Assembly (NCBI RefSeq): GCF_009720365.1 | Contig: NZ_WBZD01000038.1 | Location: 62,001 to 126,000 of the forward strand | Length of the DNA: 64,000 bases | DNA from: Catellatospora paridis | GTDB taxonomy: Bacteria; Actinomycetota; Actinomycetes; Mycobacteriales; Micromonosporaceae | Direction of reading: 5' to 3' | Shown here: positions 45,777 to 55,141 of the stretch, in pieces | Layout: each line of letters starts with the position of its first letter | Numbering within the stretch: position 1 is the stretch's first letter | Program-made: the position numbers and the translations under genes | The notes under the pieces: model-generated | Seen by the model: the letters and a program-made list of their open reading frames with translations, nothing else | Databases searched by the model: none | Told to the model about the DNA's origin: nothing

Positions 45777-46745
45777 TCACCGCAGCTTCGGGTCGAAGGC
45801 TTCGCGGATCGCGTCGCCCAGGATGATGAAGGCGAGCACGGTCAGCGCCAGGAACGTCGACGGCACGATCAGCGGGACGGCGTTCTCCCGCATGTAGAGC
45901 CGCGCGGTCGAGATCTCGATGCCCCAGGACTGGGCCGGGGGCCGCAGGCCGATGCCCAGGAAGGACAGCGTGGCCTCGGCGGCGACGAACGAGCCCAGCG
46001 CCATGGTGATGATCACGATGAACGGCGCCAGCGAGTTCGGCAGGATGTGCCGCCACATGATGCGGCCGCTGCCCGCGCCCAGCATCTTCGCGGCATGCAC
46101 GTAGTCCTGCTGCTTGGCGGTGATCACCGAGGAGCGGATGACGCGGGCCGCGGTGGTCCAGCCGAGCAGGCCGAGGATGGCGATCAGCGCGAGCAGGATG
46201 GCGGTCTGGCCGCCACCGGCGTTGGTGACCCGCTTCATGAACACGATGCCGGCCAGCAGCAGCGGCAGGCCCAGCACGATGTCGATGATCCGGGAGACGA
46301 CGCCGTCCCACCAGCCGCCGAAGTAGCCGGAGGTGATGCCCAGCACCATGCCGAGGATTCCCGCCAGCAGGGCGGCACCCGTGCCGACCAGCAGCGAGTT
46401 CTTGGTGCCGTAGATGGCCTTGGCGAACACGTCGCAGCCCTGCACGTCGTACCCGAAGATGGCCGCGCCGGACGGGGCGCCCATGCGGTTGCGCAACGCG
46501 CACGTGGTCGGGTCGGCCGAGGTGAACAGCGACGGGAAGGCGGCGATCAGCAGGATCAGCGCGACGATCACGAGCGCGATCCAGAACAGCGGCCGGCGGC
46601 GCAGCTCGCGCCAGGCGTCCGCGCTGGCGCTGCGGGGCTTGGACACCTCAAGGGTGTGCGGCTGGCCGGGCGCGTTCGGATCGCCGGCCGGTCCGGGGGT
46701 GGCCGTGTGCAGCTCGGTTGCGGCCACGGACTCGAAGTCGGTCAT
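45777..46745 (-). CDS. Peptide ABC transporter permease, DppC type (system 2)
   Basis: A 322-residue permease: N-terminal SADAWRELRRRPLFWIALVI, extracellular insert with paired cysteines (CALRNRMG, GCDVFAKAIYG) and EAA loop (QDYVHAAKMLGAGSGRIMWR). It lies 12 bp after DppB. Confidence 0.92.
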   Translation of the reverse strand: MTDFESVAATELHTATPGPAGDPNAPGQPHTLEVSKPRSASADAWRELRRRPLFWIALVIVALILLIAAFPSLFTSADPTTCALRNRMGAPSGAAIFGYDVQGCDVFAKAIYGTKNSLLVGTGAALLAGILGMVLGITSGYFGGWWDGVVSRIIDIVLGLPLLLAGIVFMKRVTNAGGGQTAILLALIAILGLLGWTTAARVIRSSVITAKQQDYVHAAKMLGAGSGRIMWRHILPNSLAPFIVIITMALGSFVAAEATLSFLGIGLRPPAQSWGIEISTARLYMRENAVPLIVPSTFLALTVLAFIILGDAIREAFDPKLR

Positions 46746-46757
46746 GTCAGGAACCTC

Positions 46758-47684
46758 TTACTCGTACCGGATGCGCGGGTCGAGCACCGCGTAGAGCAGG
46801 TCGACGATCAGGTTGGCCACCAGGAAGACGATCACCAGCACGCTGACGATGCCGATGACCAGCGGGGTGTCCTCGGTCTTCAGGGCGCGGGCGAGCTGGA
46901 AGCCGACGCCCGGGACGTTGAAGACGCTCTCGGTGACGATCGCACCGGCCATCAGGCTGCCGAGCTCGACGCCGAGGAAGGTCACGATCGGGATCAGCGA
47001 GTTGCGCAGCACGTGGATGCCGATCACCCGGCGGCCGGGCATGCCCTTGGAGCGGGCGGTGCGCACGAAGTCGGCGCGCAGGTTCTCGCTGACCGAGGCG
47101 CGGGTAAGCCGCATCGCGGTGGCGACGGACAGCGAACCCAGCACGATGCCGGGCAGCAGCAGCTCGTACCACGTCGGGTTGCCGCTGGCCGTGGTGGGGA
47201 AGAGCTTCCACTGGATGGTGAAGAGGTACTGCGACAGCGGCGCGAGCACGACCGAGGGGATGCCGATCACGATCAGCGTCAGGACCAGGGTGGCGTTGTC
47301 GAAGATGCTGCCGCGGCGGATGCCCGCGATGACGCCGGCGGTGACGCCGAAGATGATCGTGACGAGGATGGCGATGAGCGCCAGCTGCATGGTGACCGGC
47401 CAGGCGTCCAGCAGGATGTCCTTGATCGAGCGCCCGGTCAGGGTGGTGCCGAAGTCAAGGTGCAGCAGGTCGGTCAGGTAGTTCCAGTACCGGACCAGGA
47501 ATGGCTGGTCCAGTCCGTACTTCACGGTCAGCTGGGCGCGCTGCAGGTCGGTGACCGGCTTTTCGCCGGCCAGGGCCTGGATGGGGTCGCCTCCGGTCAG
47601 GTACATCAGCGAGTACACGATGAACGTGGTCGCGATGAATACCATGATCATCTGGAGGAAGCGCCGCACAAGGTAGCGGAACAT
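46758..47684 (-). CDS. Peptide ABC transporter permease, DppB type (system 2)
   Basis: A 308-residue permease with the DppB N-terminus (VRRFLQMIMVFIATTFIVYS) and EAA loop (ADFVRTARSKGMPGRRVIGI). It is separated from the binding-protein gene by a 216-bp gap holding a long hairpin and a 30-G run. Confidence 0.92.
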   Translation of the reverse strand: MFRYLVRRFLQMIMVFIATTFIVYSLMYLTGGDPIQALAGEKPVTDLQRAQLTVKYGLDQPFLVRYWNYLTDLLHLDFGTTLTGRSIKDILLDAWPVTMQLALIAILVTIIFGVTAGVIAGIRRGSIFDNATLVLTLIVIGIPSVVLAPLSQYLFTIQWKLFPTTASGNPTWYELLLPGIVLGSLSVATAMRLTRASVSENLRADFVRTARSKGMPGRRVIGIHVLRNSLIPIVTFLGVELGSLMAGAIVTESVFNVPGVGFQLARALKTEDTPLVIGIVSVLVIVFLVANLIVDLLYAVLDPRIRYE

Positions 47685-47756
47685 CGTCGATTTCTTCTCT
47701 CACCAGGCAGCCCTATTGGCACGAAATATCCGTGTTCTTCGTACCATGGGGCCGCG

Positions 47757-47893
<137 letters not shown>

Positions 47894-47900
47894 TCAGGGT

Positions 47901-49529
47901 TCAGCTGACAATCTGGATCTTGTTGAGGTCGACCCGGTTGAACAGGTCGATGTGAACGTCCTTGACGTTGGTCGAGTGACCGAAGACGTTCTGGCCGAAG
48001 CGCAGCGGAAGGACCGGCATTTCCTGGGCGAGGATGTCCTCGGCCTGCTGGTACTTCTTGATCGCCTCTTCCTGGGTCGGCGCGGCCGAGCCCTCCTTCA
48101 GCAGGTTGTCGAAGGTGGGGTTGCTGTAGCCGTAGTAGTTCGAGGAACCACCGGTGGAGTACAGCGGGCCGAGGTAGTTCTCCATGGACGGGTAGTCCAT
48201 GACCCAGCCCATGCGGAACATGCCGATTTCCTTCTTCGCCTTGGCCTTGGTCAGCAGGTCGGCGAACTTGGCCTCGGGGGTGCCCACGCACTCGACGCCC
48301 AGGTTGGCCTTGAGCTGGTTGCAGGTCGCGTCGACCCACTCCTGGTGGCCACCGTCGGCGTTGTACGTGATGTTGATCGACTTCGGGCCGTCGTTCTCCG
48401 TGTAGAGCTTCTTGGCCTCGGTCGCGTTGAACTCGCACGCCGCGCCACAGGTCTTGTCGCGGTAACCCGCGACGACCGGGGAGACGAAGGAGTAGGCGGC
48501 CTTCTGCGAACCCTGGAAGACCTTGTTCGCGATCTCCTCGCGGTCGATCGCCATGGAGATCGCCTTGCGGACCTCCGCCTTCGCGAAACGCTTGTCGAAG
48601 GTCGGGAAGGCCAGCACCTGCAGGGTCGACGCCGGGCTGGTCATGTAGCGGTCACCCAGGTCGCCCTGGGCGGTCGACAGCGCGGCGGTCGGGATCTGCT
48701 TCACCACGTCCAGGTTGTTGGCCTGGAGGTCGGCGTACTCGGCGTCGCTGTTCTGGTAGATCTTGAACAGCGCGCCGCCGACGGTCGGCTTGGTGCCGGC
48801 GAAGCCGTCGTACTTCTCGACCTCGACCTGGGCGTCGTGCTGCCAGGTGCCCTTGATCTTGAAGGGGCCGTTGCCGACGGGGGCGTCCTCGTAAGCCTTG
48901 GCGATCACCAGCGGCGAGGCGGTGATGCTCTCGAACGCGGAGTTCGGCAGGGGGTAGTACGCGGTGTAGCCCAGCTGCGACTTGAACTCGCTGAACGGCG
49001 CGCTCAGGGTCACGGTGAAGGTCTTGTCGTCGACCTTCTTGAGACCGGTGAGGGTGGTCGCCGTGGGGGTGGTCTTCGCGTCGGCCGGGTTGAGGTCCTT
49101 GTAACCCTCGACCTTGTCGAAGAAGTAGTTGTTGTCCTGGGCGTTCGGGCCGTAGGCCGCGTAGTTCCAGGCGTTGATGTAGCTGTCGGCGGTGACCGGC
49201 TCGCCGTTGTGGAACGTCCAGCCGTCCTTCAGCTTGATCGTCCAGGTCTTGTTGTCGGTGGTGCTGATCTCCTGCGCGGCCACCTCGAAGGGCTTGTTGG
49301 CCTCGTCGAAGTCCACCAGGGGGGCGAACAGCGCCGCCAGCACCTGGGAGCCACTGGTCTCCGAGGTGTTGGACGGGATCAGGTGCTTCGGTTCGGCGAT
49401 GCCGATGGAAACCACACCATTGGGGTTGGCGCCACCCGAGTCGCTGCCACCGCTCTTGCCACAGGCCGACAGGCCGAGAGTGACAACCAGCGGGAGAGCA
49501 GCCCAGGCTGCGAGCCTACGGACCTGCAT
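47901..49529 (-). CDS. Peptide ABC transporter substrate-binding lipoprotein 2
   Basis: A 542-residue family 5 solute-binding protein with signal peptide and lipobox (LGLSACGKSGG). Family motifs include WTIKLKDGWTFHNGEPVTAD, GNGPFKIKGTW and VRKAISMAIDREEIA. It is the first gene of transporter 2, with the same gene order as transporter 1. The coding sequence is intact; the suspect poly-G region begins after its stop. Confidence 0.9.
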   Translation of the reverse strand: MQVRRLAAWAALPLVVTLGLSACGKSGGSDSGGANPNGVVSIGIAEPKHLIPSNTSETSGSQVLAALFAPLVDFDEANKPFEVAAQEISTTDNKTWTIKLKDGWTFHNGEPVTADSYINAWNYAAYGPNAQDNNYFFDKVEGYKDLNPADAKTTPTATTLTGLKKVDDKTFTVTLSAPFSEFKSQLGYTAYYPLPNSAFESITASPLVIAKAYEDAPVGNGPFKIKGTWQHDAQVEVEKYDGFAGTKPTVGGALFKIYQNSDAEYADLQANNLDVVKQIPTAALSTAQGDLGDRYMTSPASTLQVLAFPTFDKRFAKAEVRKAISMAIDREEIANKVFQGSQKAAYSFVSPVVAGYRDKTCGAACEFNATEAKKLYTENDGPKSINITYNADGGHQEWVDATCNQLKANLGVECVGTPEAKFADLLTKAKAKKEIGMFRMGWVMDYPSMENYLGPLYSTGGSSNYYGYSNPTFDNLLKEGSAAPTQEEAIKKYQQAEDILAQEMPVLPLRFGQNVFGHSTNVKDVHIDLFNRVDLNKIQIVS

Positions 49530-50125
49530 TGAGCCTCCTCATCTCCTACGTCACACCTCACGACGGCAGGCTGACCAGCCGTTGTCACGCAGTGCAACGT
49601 CCGGCAAAGGTAGGACGAAGCCGGGCCCGGCACCAAACCCACGAGTTGCAGATTCGCAACAGTCTACGGGTGGAGTACTTGCGGATCCTGTCCCGACTCT
49701 GGTATTAGAGAGCAGCCTGCCATATGGGCGGAACTAAGTCAGTATGCCCGATTCGGCACGTGACCAGGGCAATAGTCGTCGGTCACATAGTGGGACTGTC
49801 GGCAGCCCGATTTAGCCCGTTATGGCGTCCCGGATGCTGGAAGATCCTGCAACCAAGGCCACGCGGTGATCTATCCCACTGTTACCCAGAGTTAGTTGCG
49901 CAGCTAAGGGGCCAAATGATCGACCGCGGTCATCGCAGCCGCTAGCCCCCAGTGCGCCATGATCCTCGAATTTGCCTGGCAAACGGGCGTATCGCCGCGG
50001 CACATACGCCCCATTGCCCGGCAAGTCGGTCGATCATGCGAGGCGCTCGCGGGCAGCGGCTCGGCCCGTCCGGACGGGATGTCCTGGTTTCAGGTGATCG
50101 AAGCGGTGATGGCAGGATCGACGGC
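49530..50125. other. 596-bp intergenic region between transporter 2 and folD
   Basis: Holds the divergent promoters and, near folD, a nested inverted-repeat structure at 49916-50037. I see no convincing gene; a 73-codon frame at 49724-49945 lacks a start context and family features. Confidence 0.5.
49916..50037. repeat. Nested inverted repeats upstream of folD
   Basis: Outer arms ATGATCGACCG (49916-49926) and CGGTCGATCAT (50027-50037) match exactly. Inside, two near-identical palindromes TTGCCTGGCAA (49972-49982) and TTGCCCGGCAA (50014-50024) also form the ends of a 20-bp inner inverted repeat with GGGCGTA/TACGCCC. Could be paired operators or a structured leader. Confidence 0.7.
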
Positions 50126-50989
50126 ATGACGGCGACGATCCTCAACGGCACCGAGACCGCGGCGGCGATCAAGGCGGATCTGCGGACGCGGGTGGCCGCG
50201 CTGCACGCCCGCGGCATCACCCCGGGTCTGGGCACGGTGCTGGTCGGCGACGACCCCGGCTCGCGGTGGTACGTCAACGGCAAGCATCGCGACTGCGCCG
50301 AGGTCGGCATCGCCTCGCTGCGCCGCGACCTGCCCGCCGACGCGAGTCAGGCCGATGTGGAGCGTGCGGTCGCCGAGCTCAACGCCGACCCCGCGTGCAC
50401 CGGCTACATCGTCCAGTTGCCGCTGCCGAAGGGCCTGAACGAGCAGCGGGTGCTGGAACTGATCGATCCGGACAAGGACGCCGACGGGCTGCACCCGATC
50501 AACCTCGGCCGGCTGGTGCTGGGCGTGCACGCGCCGCTGCCCTGCACCCCGCGCGGCATCGTCGAGCTGCTGCGCCGGCACCACGTGCCGATCTCGGGCG
50601 CCGAGGTCTGCGTCGTCGGCCGCGGCGTCACCGTGGGCCGCCCGCTGGGCCTGCTGCTCACCCGGCGTACCGAGAACGCCACGGTGACCCTCTGCCATAC
50701 CGGCACCAAGGACCTCGCCGCGCACACCCGCCGGGCCGACATCGTGGTGGCCGCGGCGGGGGTGCCCGGCATCATCACCGCGGACCTGGTCCGTCCCGGC
50801 GCGGCCGTGCTCGACGTCGGCGTGTCGCGGGTGGAGGGCCCGGACGGAAAGAAGCACATCGTCGGGGACGTGCATGCGGACGTCTTCGACGTGGCCGGGT
50901 TCGTATCGCCGAACCCGGGCGGGGTAGGGCCGATGACCCGCGCCATGCTGCTGACCAACGTGGTCGAGAAGGCCGAGTCCGCGCTCTAG
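50126..50989 (+). CDS. folD: Methylenetetrahydrofolate dehydrogenase/cyclohydrolase
   Basis: A 287-residue enzyme that interconverts methylene- and 10-formyl-tetrahydrofolate, the one-carbon donor used by PurN and PurH. The catalytic lysine is in [17 protein letters not shown], the second signature is [11 protein letters not shown], and the C-terminal [13 protein letters not shown] is conserved. The start is the ATG at 50126, where homology begins; the open frame runs 58 codons further through the repeat region. Confidence 0.94.
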   Translation: MTATILNGTETAAAIKADLRTRVAALHARGITPGLGTVLVGDDPGSRWYVNGKHRDCAEVGIASLRRDLPADASQADVERAVAELNADPACTGYIVQLPLPKGLNEQRVLELIDPDKDADGLHPINLGRLVLGVHAPLPCTPRGIVELLRRHHVPISGAEVCVVGRGVTVGRPLGLLLTRRTENATVTLCHTGTKDLAAHTRRADIVVAAAGVPGIITADLVRPGAAVLDVGVSRVEGPDGKKHIVGDVHADVFDVAGFVSPNPGGVGPMTRAMLLTNVVEKAESAL

Positions 50990-51113
50990 CCCACATCGGC
51001 CGCACCCGACAGGCCGTCGATAGACGGTGCGGACTATGGTGCGGATCGTTACACCTTCGTCACAGGGCTGTGCTGGTTACCACCAGACATCCGCCAGCAG
51101 GGAGTATGTGCCA

Positions 51114-52064
51114 ATGGGCAAGAAGGTCACCGTCGTCGGCGCCGGTTTCTACGGCTCGACCACCGCGCAGCGCCTCGCCGAGTACGACGTCTTCGAGACC
51201 GTCGTGCTGACCGACATCATCGAGGGCAAGCCCGAGGGCCTCGCCCTGGACCTCAACCAGTCCCGCTCCATCGAGGGCTTCGAGACCAAGGTCGTCGGGG
51301 CCACCACGGGTGTCGACGGCTCGGGCTACGAGGCCATCGCCGGCTCCGACATCGTCGTGATCACCGCCGGCCTGCCGCGCAAGCCCGGCATGAGCCGCAT
51401 GGACCTGCTCGGCGTCAACGCCAAGATCGTCCGTGGGGTGGCCGAGCAGGTCGCCAAGCACGCGCCCAACGCCGTCGTCATCGTGGTGTCCAACCCGCTC
51501 GACGAGATGACCGCGCTGGCCCAGATCGCCACCCAGTTCCCGAAGAACCGGGTCATCGGCCAGGCCGGCATGCTGGACACCGCCCGCTTCACGCACTTCG
51601 TCGCCGAGGAGCTGAAGGTCCCGGTCGGCTCGGTGAAGACGCTGACCCTGGGCTCGCACGGCGACACCATGGTGCCGGTGCCCTCACGCTGCACCGTCAA
51701 CGGCAAGCCGCTGTCCGAGCTGCTGCCCGCTGACAAGATCGAGGAGCTGGTCACCCGTACCCGCAACGGCGGCGCCGAGGTCGTGGCGCTGCTGAAGACC
51801 GGTTCGGCGTACTACGCCCCGTCGGCCGCCGCCGCCCGCATGGCCAAGGCCGTGGCGGAGGACTCCGGCGAGGTCATGCCGGTCTGCGCGTGGGTCGACG
51901 GCGAGTACGGCATCGCCGGCGTCTACCTGGGCGTCGAGGCCGAGATCGGCGCCACCGGCGCGCGCAAGGTCGTCATCACCGACCTCACCGAGTCGGAGCT
52001 CGCGGGCCTCAACGAGGCCGCCGAGGCCGTCCGCGCCAAGCAGGCCGACGTAGCCGGCCTCTGA
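51114..52064 (+). CDS. mdh: Malate dehydrogenase, LDH-like type
   Basis: A 316-residue NAD-dependent enzyme of the TCA cycle. The nucleotide fold is VTVVGAGFYGSTTAQRLAE, substrate-binding arginines are in GLPRKPGMSRMDLL, and the catalytic Asp-His pair is in GMLDTARF and GSHGDTMVP. The GLPRKPGMSR loop with paired arginines favours malate over lactate. The start is the ATG at 51114 behind GGAG. Confidence 0.94.
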   Translation: MGKKVTVVGAGFYGSTTAQRLAEYDVFETVVLTDIIEGKPEGLALDLNQSRSIEGFETKVVGATTGVDGSGYEAIAGSDIVVITAGLPRKPGMSRMDLLGVNAKIVRGVAEQVAKHAPNAVVIVVSNPLDEMTALAQIATQFPKNRVIGQAGMLDTARFTHFVAEELKVPVGSVKTLTLGSHGDTMVPVPSRCTVNGKPLSELLPADKIEELVTRTRNGGAEVVALLKTGSAYYAPSAAAARMAKAVAEDSGEVMPVCAWVDGEYGIAGVYLGVEAEIGATGARKVVITDLTESELAGLNEAAEAVRAKQADVAGL

Positions 52065-52072
52065 CCAAGTCA

Positions 52073-52120
52073 AAGGAAGGGCACCTTCTTAACGCTCCGC
52101 GTTATGGAAGGTGCCCTTCC
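52073..52120. repeat. Repeat B hairpin after mdh
   Basis: AAGGAAGGGCACCTTCTTAA on the left pairs with GGAAGGTGCCCTTCC on the right around a loop containing CGCTCCGCG. Starting 9 bases after the mdh stop, it probably acts as its terminator; it is an imperfect copy of the element at 43643. Confidence 0.8.
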
Positions 52121-52255
52121 TGACATCTGCCGCCGGGGCGAGCTGTGGCTTCGCGGGCGGCGGGTTCGCGGGCGTGGTTTGGGGCCGCGCGGCGGTCCGT
52201 GGGACCCGCGGGCTTGCGCGCGCGGGTGTCGGATGTGGGCGTTAAGGTGTCCGGC

Positions 52256-52930
52256 ATGGCATTGGACCTGCTCGAACTGCTGCCCGCTGAGTGGCGCGAC
52301 GTGATGAAGCCGCACCTGGACCTCGACGCCACGGCGAAGCTGTCCTCCTTCGTGGAGGCCGAATACGCCGCCGGTCCGGTCTTCCCGCCGCAGGAGGACC
52401 TGTTCACGGCGTTCCGGCTGACCTCACCCGCGCACACCCGGGTGCTCATCCTGGGGCAGGACCCCTACTTCAAGCCCGGCCAGGCCCACGGCCTCAGCTT
52501 CAGCGTGCGCCCCGGCGTGACCGTGCCGCCGAGCCTGCGCAACGTGTACAAGGAGCTCAAGGACGACCTGGGCGTCGAGCCGCCGCGCAACGGCGACCTG
52601 ACCGGCTGGGCCGCCCAGGGCGTGCTGATGCTCAACGCGGTGCTCACCGTGCGCTCGGGCACCCCGAACAGCCACGCCAACCAGGGCTGGGAGGCGTTCA
52701 CCGACGCCGCGATCAAGGCCGTGAACGACTCGCCCTACCGGGTGGTCTTCGTGCTGTGGGGGTCCTACGCCCGCAAGAAGGCCGTGCTGGTGCGCAACCC
52801 GCAGCACGTCGTGCTGCAGGCCGGGCACCCGAGCCCGATGAACCAGAAGGGGTTCCTTGGGAGCAAGCCGTTCTCGCAGATCAAGGCCGCGCTGCAGGAC
52901 GCCGGCCGCGGTGAGATCACCTGGGGCTGA
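52256..52930 (+). CDS. ung: Uracil-DNA glycosylase, family 1, variant motif
   Basis: A 224-residue UNG-like protein that should remove uracil from DNA. The start is the ATG at 52256. The water-activating loop reads LGQDPYFKPGQAHGLSFSV, with Phe where family 1 enzymes have a highly conserved His after DPY. The uracil-binding Asn is in LMLNAVLTV. The leucine loop is HPSPMNQKGFLGSKPF, keeping the catalytic His but altering the usual HPSPLSA. The fold is clear; activity may differ from standard Ung, and a canonical copy may exist elsewhere. Confidence 0.88.
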   Translation: MALDLLELLPAEWRDVMKPHLDLDATAKLSSFVEAEYAAGPVFPPQEDLFTAFRLTSPAHTRVLILGQDPYFKPGQAHGLSFSVRPGVTVPPSLRNVYKELKDDLGVEPPRNGDLTGWAAQGVLMLNAVLTVRSGTPNSHANQGWEAFTDAAIKAVNDSPYRVVFVLWGSYARKKAVLVRNPQHVVLQAGHPSPMNQKGFLGSKPFSQIKAALQDAGRGEITWG

Positions 52931-52981
52931 GGCATCCCGCGCCGCGGCGAAGCCGGTTTCCGGACGCCGCGGCGCGGCAGG

Positions 52982-53584
52982 TCAGTGCCGGAGCAGCGCC
53001 ACCGCGAGCCCGGCGACGGCACCGGCCGCCGACCCCACGGCCAGCATCCGGCGATACTGCGGGGTCACGTCGAACAGGCTGGGCACGATCGGTCCGCGCT
53101 GACCGCGCGACCGCCGCCAGGCCCAGTGGGCGACGATGAACAGCAGCGCCCACACCGCGATCCCGGCGAGCGCGCCCATGGCCCCTTCCGACAGCGCCTC
53201 ACCCGCGGGGGTGTGGCTCGCCGCCCGGTGCTCCGGTGACTCGGGCCGGTATCGTCCCCGGTCCAGCGGGCGGTGGCGGCTGGTCAGGACGGCCAGCTGC
53301 GCGACGGCGAGCAGGATCCCGGCGGAGGCCAGGTGGCCCCACGGTCGGCGCAGCGGGCGCGCGGTCACCGCGAACGTGCTGATCGCCAGGCACAGGGCCG
53401 GGAACGCGACGACCGTCCAGGCGAGCACCAGTGTGATGGTGGTCGGCACGTCGGCCAGGGCCCACGTCTGCGCGGGCAGCAGCAGGTCGCGCAGCAGGTA
53501 GAACAGGCCCAGGGTCGCCAGCACGGCGACGCCGGTCAGCCACATCGCCGGAGTGGGTGCCGAAGTGCGTTCGTCGGTCGTCAC
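52982..53584 (-). CDS. Four-helix membrane protein, unknown function
   Basis: A 200-residue protein (218 if the GTG at 53638 is used). The GTG at 53584 is preferred because the segment before it is not membrane-like; neither has a good ribosome-binding site. Hydrophobic segments lie at about 15-32, 45-70, 80-97 and 140-160, with a charged loop between the third and fourth. No family recognised. It is divergent from icd. Confidence 0.65.
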   Translation of the reverse strand: MTTDERTSAPTPAMWLTGVAVLATLGLFYLLRDLLLPAQTWALADVPTTITLVLAWTVVAFPALCLAISTFAVTARPLRRPWGHLASAGILLAVAQLAVLTSRHRPLDRGRYRPESPEHRAASHTPAGEALSEGAMGALAGIAVWALLFIVAHWAWRRSRGQRGPIVPSLFDVTPQYRRMLAVGSAAGAVAGLAVALLRH

Positions 53585-53749
53585 GGCGGGCAGCGTAACG
53601 GTGCGGCTCAACTCGCGCGGTCCCGTGAGGTGGGGCACCGACCCTGGCAGTTGCGGCAGGTCGATCCTGCAGTACGCTCGTACTGCTAGACGAGACCGCC
53701 GCCCGGCCTTCCGCGCCGGACGCCGAAGGTTTTAAGGAGCGCCCTCGCG

Positions 53750-54967
53750 ATGGCGAAGATCAAGGTAAACAACCCGGTCGTCGAGCTCGACGGCGACGAG
53801 ATGACCCGGATCATCTGGAAGCAGATCCGGGAGCAGCTGATCCTGCCCTACCTCGACGTGGAGCTGGAGTACTACGACCTGGGCATGGAGCACCGCGACG
53901 CCACCGACGACCAGGTGACGATCGACTCCGCGAACGCCATCAAGCGGCACGGCGTGGGCGTCAAGTGCGCCACCATCACCCCGGACGAGGCCCGCGTCGC
54001 CGAATTCGGCCTGAAGAAGATGTGGAAGTCGCCGAACGGCACCATCCGCAACATCCTCGGCGGCGTCGTGTTCCGCGAGCCGATCATCATGAGCAACGTG
54101 CCGCGCCTGGTGCCGGGCTGGACCAAGCCGATCGTCATCGGCCGTCACGCCCACGGCGACCAGTACAAGGCCACCGACTTCGTGGTCCCCGGCCCGGGCA
54201 AGGTCACCATCACGTACCAGCCGGCCGACGGCTCGGAGCCGATGGAGCTGACCGTCGCCGACTTCGCCGACGGCGGCGTCGCCATGGGCATGTACAACTT
54301 CGACGAGTCGATCCGCGACTTCGCGCGCGCCTCGCTGCGGTACGGCCTGGCCCGCAACTACCCGGTCTACCTGTCGACCAAGAACACCATCCTCAAGGCG
54401 TACGACGGCCGGTTCAAGGACATCTTCGCCGAGGTCTTCGAGGCCGAGTTCAAGGCCGACTTCGAGGCCGCCGGCATCTCCTACGAGCACCGCCTCATCG
54501 ACGACATGGTCGCCGCGGCCATGAAGTGGGAGGGCGGGTTCGTCTGGGCCTGCAAGAACTACGACGGTGACGTGCAGTCCGACACCGTGGCGCAGGGCTT
54601 CGGCTCGCTCGGCCTGATGACCTCCGTGCTGATGACGCCCGACGGCAAGACCGTCGAGGCCGAGGCCGCGCACGGCACCGTCACCCGGCACTACCGCCAG
54701 TGGCAGAAGGGCGAGAAGACGTCGACCAACCCGATCGCGTCGATCTTCGCCTGGACCCGTGGCCTCGCGCACCGCGGCAAGCTGGACGGCACCCCGGCGG
54801 TCACCAACTTCGCCGACACGCTGGAGCAGGTCATCATCGAGACCGTCGAGGGCGGCGCGATGACCAAGGACCTCGCGCTGCTGATCTCGCGCGACGCGCC
54901 GTGGCAGACCACCGAGGAGTTCATGAACACCCTCGACACCAACCTGGCCCGCCGCCTCGGCGCCTGA
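53750..54967 (+). CDS. icd: Isocitrate dehydrogenase (NADP), homodimeric eukaryote-like type
   Basis: A 405-residue TCA enzyme making 2-oxoglutarate. The N-terminus [20 protein letters not shown] and [20 protein letters not shown] are the signatures of the type II (dimeric) NADP enzyme. The NADP-binding [20 protein letters not shown] is complete. The ATG has SD AGGAG 7 bases upstream. Confidence 0.96.
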   Translation: MAKIKVNNPVVELDGDEMTRIIWKQIREQLILPYLDVELEYYDLGMEHRDATDDQVTIDSANAIKRHGVGVKCATITPDEARVAEFGLKKMWKSPNGTIRNILGGVVFREPIIMSNVPRLVPGWTKPIVIGRHAHGDQYKATDFVVPGPGKVTITYQPADGSEPMELTVADFADGGVAMGMYNFDESIRDFARASLRYGLARNYPVYLSTKNTILKAYDGRFKDIFAEVFEAEFKADFEAAGISYEHRLIDDMVAAAMKWEGGFVWACKNYDGDVQSDTVAQGFGSLGLMTSVLMTPDGKTVEAEAAHGTVTRHYRQWQKGEKTSTNPIASIFAWTRGLAHRGKLDGTPAVTNFADTLEQVIIETVEGGAMTKDLALLISRDAPWQTTEEFMNTLDTNLARRLGA

Positions 54968-55052
54968 TTTCCGCCGGAGCCGTCTCCTGCCTCGCCTGCG
55001 ATCGTTTGACCAGGTGAAACAGCAGAAGAGTCCCGCCTGAATGTCCCTTCCC

Positions 55053-55091
55053 AAACAGTGCCGGCCCGCAGTCCGCGGGTCGGCACTGTTT
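55053..55091 (+). terminator. Rho-independent terminator after icd
   Basis: 17-bp arms (AAACAGTGCCGGCCCGC with one G-U pair) followed by TTTTTAC; a classical terminator 86 bases after icd. Confidence 0.85.
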
Positions 55092-55141
55092 TTACGCCCA
55101 GAAGGTGGGGTCGGACCGTATTTTTTGACACGGGACATCGG

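Noticed and set aside
49724-49945. 73-codon plus-strand frame in the gap before folD
   Set aside because: No start context and no recognisable features; it crosses into the inverted-repeat region.
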